From the NCBI GenBank assembly GCA_017853815.1, contig JAFMIT010000094.1, forward strand, positions 1 through 6,218: a stretch of DNA of 6,218 nt, given 5' to 3'. The notes beneath the pieces are model-generated. The model was not told the origin of the DNA. It saw only the letters and a list, made by a program, of their open reading frames with translations, and ran no database searches. The stretch is from Actinomycetota bacterium (GTDB lineage: Bacteria; Actinomycetota; Actinomycetes; S36-B12; UBA5976). Each line of letters begins with the position of its first letter. Within the stretch, counting starts at the first letter, position 1. Below, one piece after another: positions 5,750 through 6,218 of this stretch. Position numbers and translations under genes: made by a program.

Positions 5750-6218
5750 CAGACTCCTTCAAGGCAAGATCAAATACTGACTGCAACATAGCCGTAATCG
5801 TCGGCTCGCGGGTGAATTCCGTGTCAGCAATACGTACAACGGGCGTCACGCCTCGCAGGGCAGACGTCACGAATACTTCGTCGGCCGCCATGAGCTCTTC
5901 GAGTGCGATCGGCAATTCGGCAAAACGCACAGACGCCGGAATGCGCTCAATCAAGAATTGTCGGGCAACTCCTGCCAGACATCCACTGCTCAGCGGTGGG
6001 GTGACCACGGTGCCGCTCTTCACGGCAAAGATGTTGGCCGTCGACGTTTCGACGACCTCTCCTCGCGAGTTAAGGATCAACGCATCGTCGGCTCCGTGTT
6101 CGCGGGCTTCCTTCATTGCCAGCACGTTTTCGATCCACGACCCGGTCTTCAGTCCCAGCAGTCGAGGTTGAACTGAGCGAACCACACTCGAGACAGCGAG
6201 ACTCACTGCAGTCATTGG
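5742..6218 (-). CDS. class IV PLP-dependent aminotransferase / aminodeoxychorismate lyase-like, C-terminal part
   Basis: The frame is open to the window edge (a CCA codon precedes the first internal ATG), so the N-terminus is missing and about 159 codons are visible. The fold-type IV hallmarks are present. GLKTGSWIENVLAMKEA holds the PLP Schiff-base lysine (AAG at 6147-6149). EHGADDALILN and VVETSTANIFAV hold the family's Glu and cofactor-contact segment. PPLSSGCLAGVARQFLI then matches the downstream conserved loop. Members include 4-amino-4-deoxychorismate lyase (PabC, folate synthesis), branched-chain aminotransferase (IlvE) and D-amino-acid aminotransferase. The short GLKTGSWIEN form looks most like PabC-type proteins, but the substrate-defining N-terminal half is absent, so no gene symbol is given. 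Its stop overlaps the PGPGW gene start by eight bases, suggesting a two-gene unit. Confidence 0.9.
   Translation of the reverse strand, partial: PMTAVSLAVSSVVRSVQPRLLGLKTGSWIENVLAMKEAREHGADDALILNSRGEVVETSTANIFAVKSGTVVTPPLSSGCLAGVARQFLIERIPASVRFAELPIALEELMAADEVFVTSALRGVTPVVRIADTEFTREPTITAMLQSVFDLALKESDD
5754..5760 (-). promoter_or_regulatory. strong ribosome binding site for the PGPGW gene
   Basis: GAAGGAG is the best Shine-Dalgarno match in the window and lies four bases before ATG 5749. It sits in the last codons of the aminotransferase gene, so the membrane protein can be translated at its own rate despite the overlap. Confidence 0.7.

Noticed and set aside
5596..6171. 191-codon plus-strand open frame opposite the PGPGW gene and the aminotransferase
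   Set aside because: It spans two real minus-strand genes, is low-complexity Ser/Thr/Arg-rich and has no family motif.

Overview
The window looks like chromosomal DNA of an actinobacterium of moderate G+C. The best evidence is the co-directional run thrS - HIT protein - phosphatidylinositol-phosphate synthase - PatA-type acyltransferase. This is the arrangement that leads into phosphatidylinositol mannoside (PIM) synthesis in mycobacteria and other Actinobacteria. ThrRS details (MNCPFH rather than MNCPGH) and a GIAGHLHQHVVPRW-type HIT protein fit the same phylum. Genus cannot be read from the window.

Every supported gene is on the minus strand, so the transcriptional order runs from high to low coordinates. 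It begins with (a) the C-terminal part of a class IV PLP aminotransferase, cut by the window edge (5742-6218). Its stop overlaps (b) a small two-helix membrane protein of the PGPGW/TIGR02611 type (5366-5749). After a 28-base gap comes (c) tRNA-Val with anticodon CAC and an encoded CCA (5262-5337). Only 23 bases later starts (d) a secreted GH13 alpha-amylase-family enzyme with a C-terminal bacterial Ig-like (Big_2) domain (3622-5238). A spacer of about 80 bases leads to (e) threonyl-tRNA synthetase (1552-3543). It is followed with almost no gaps by (f) a HIT-family Ap4A-phosphorylase-like protein (1046-1546), (g) PIP synthase (451-1053) and (h) the N-terminal 151 codons of a PatA-like acyltransferase that runs off the window (1-454).

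Genes e-h look like one translationally coupled operon: gap of 5 bases, overlap of 8, overlap of 4. Functionally it joins threonine charging and probable dinucleoside polyphosphate clearance to inositol phospholipid and PIM synthesis. The secreted amylase is the odd member. It is wedged between a tRNA gene and the housekeeping operon, has no obvious promoter of its own, and has its ribosome binding site in a small potential hairpin just downstream of the tRNA 3' end. No insertion sequence, CRISPR array, phage gene or attachment repeat was seen, and there is no gene-free stretch above 300 bases. I found no clear candidate for a wholly new system. The amylase/tRNA junction deserves the closest look.
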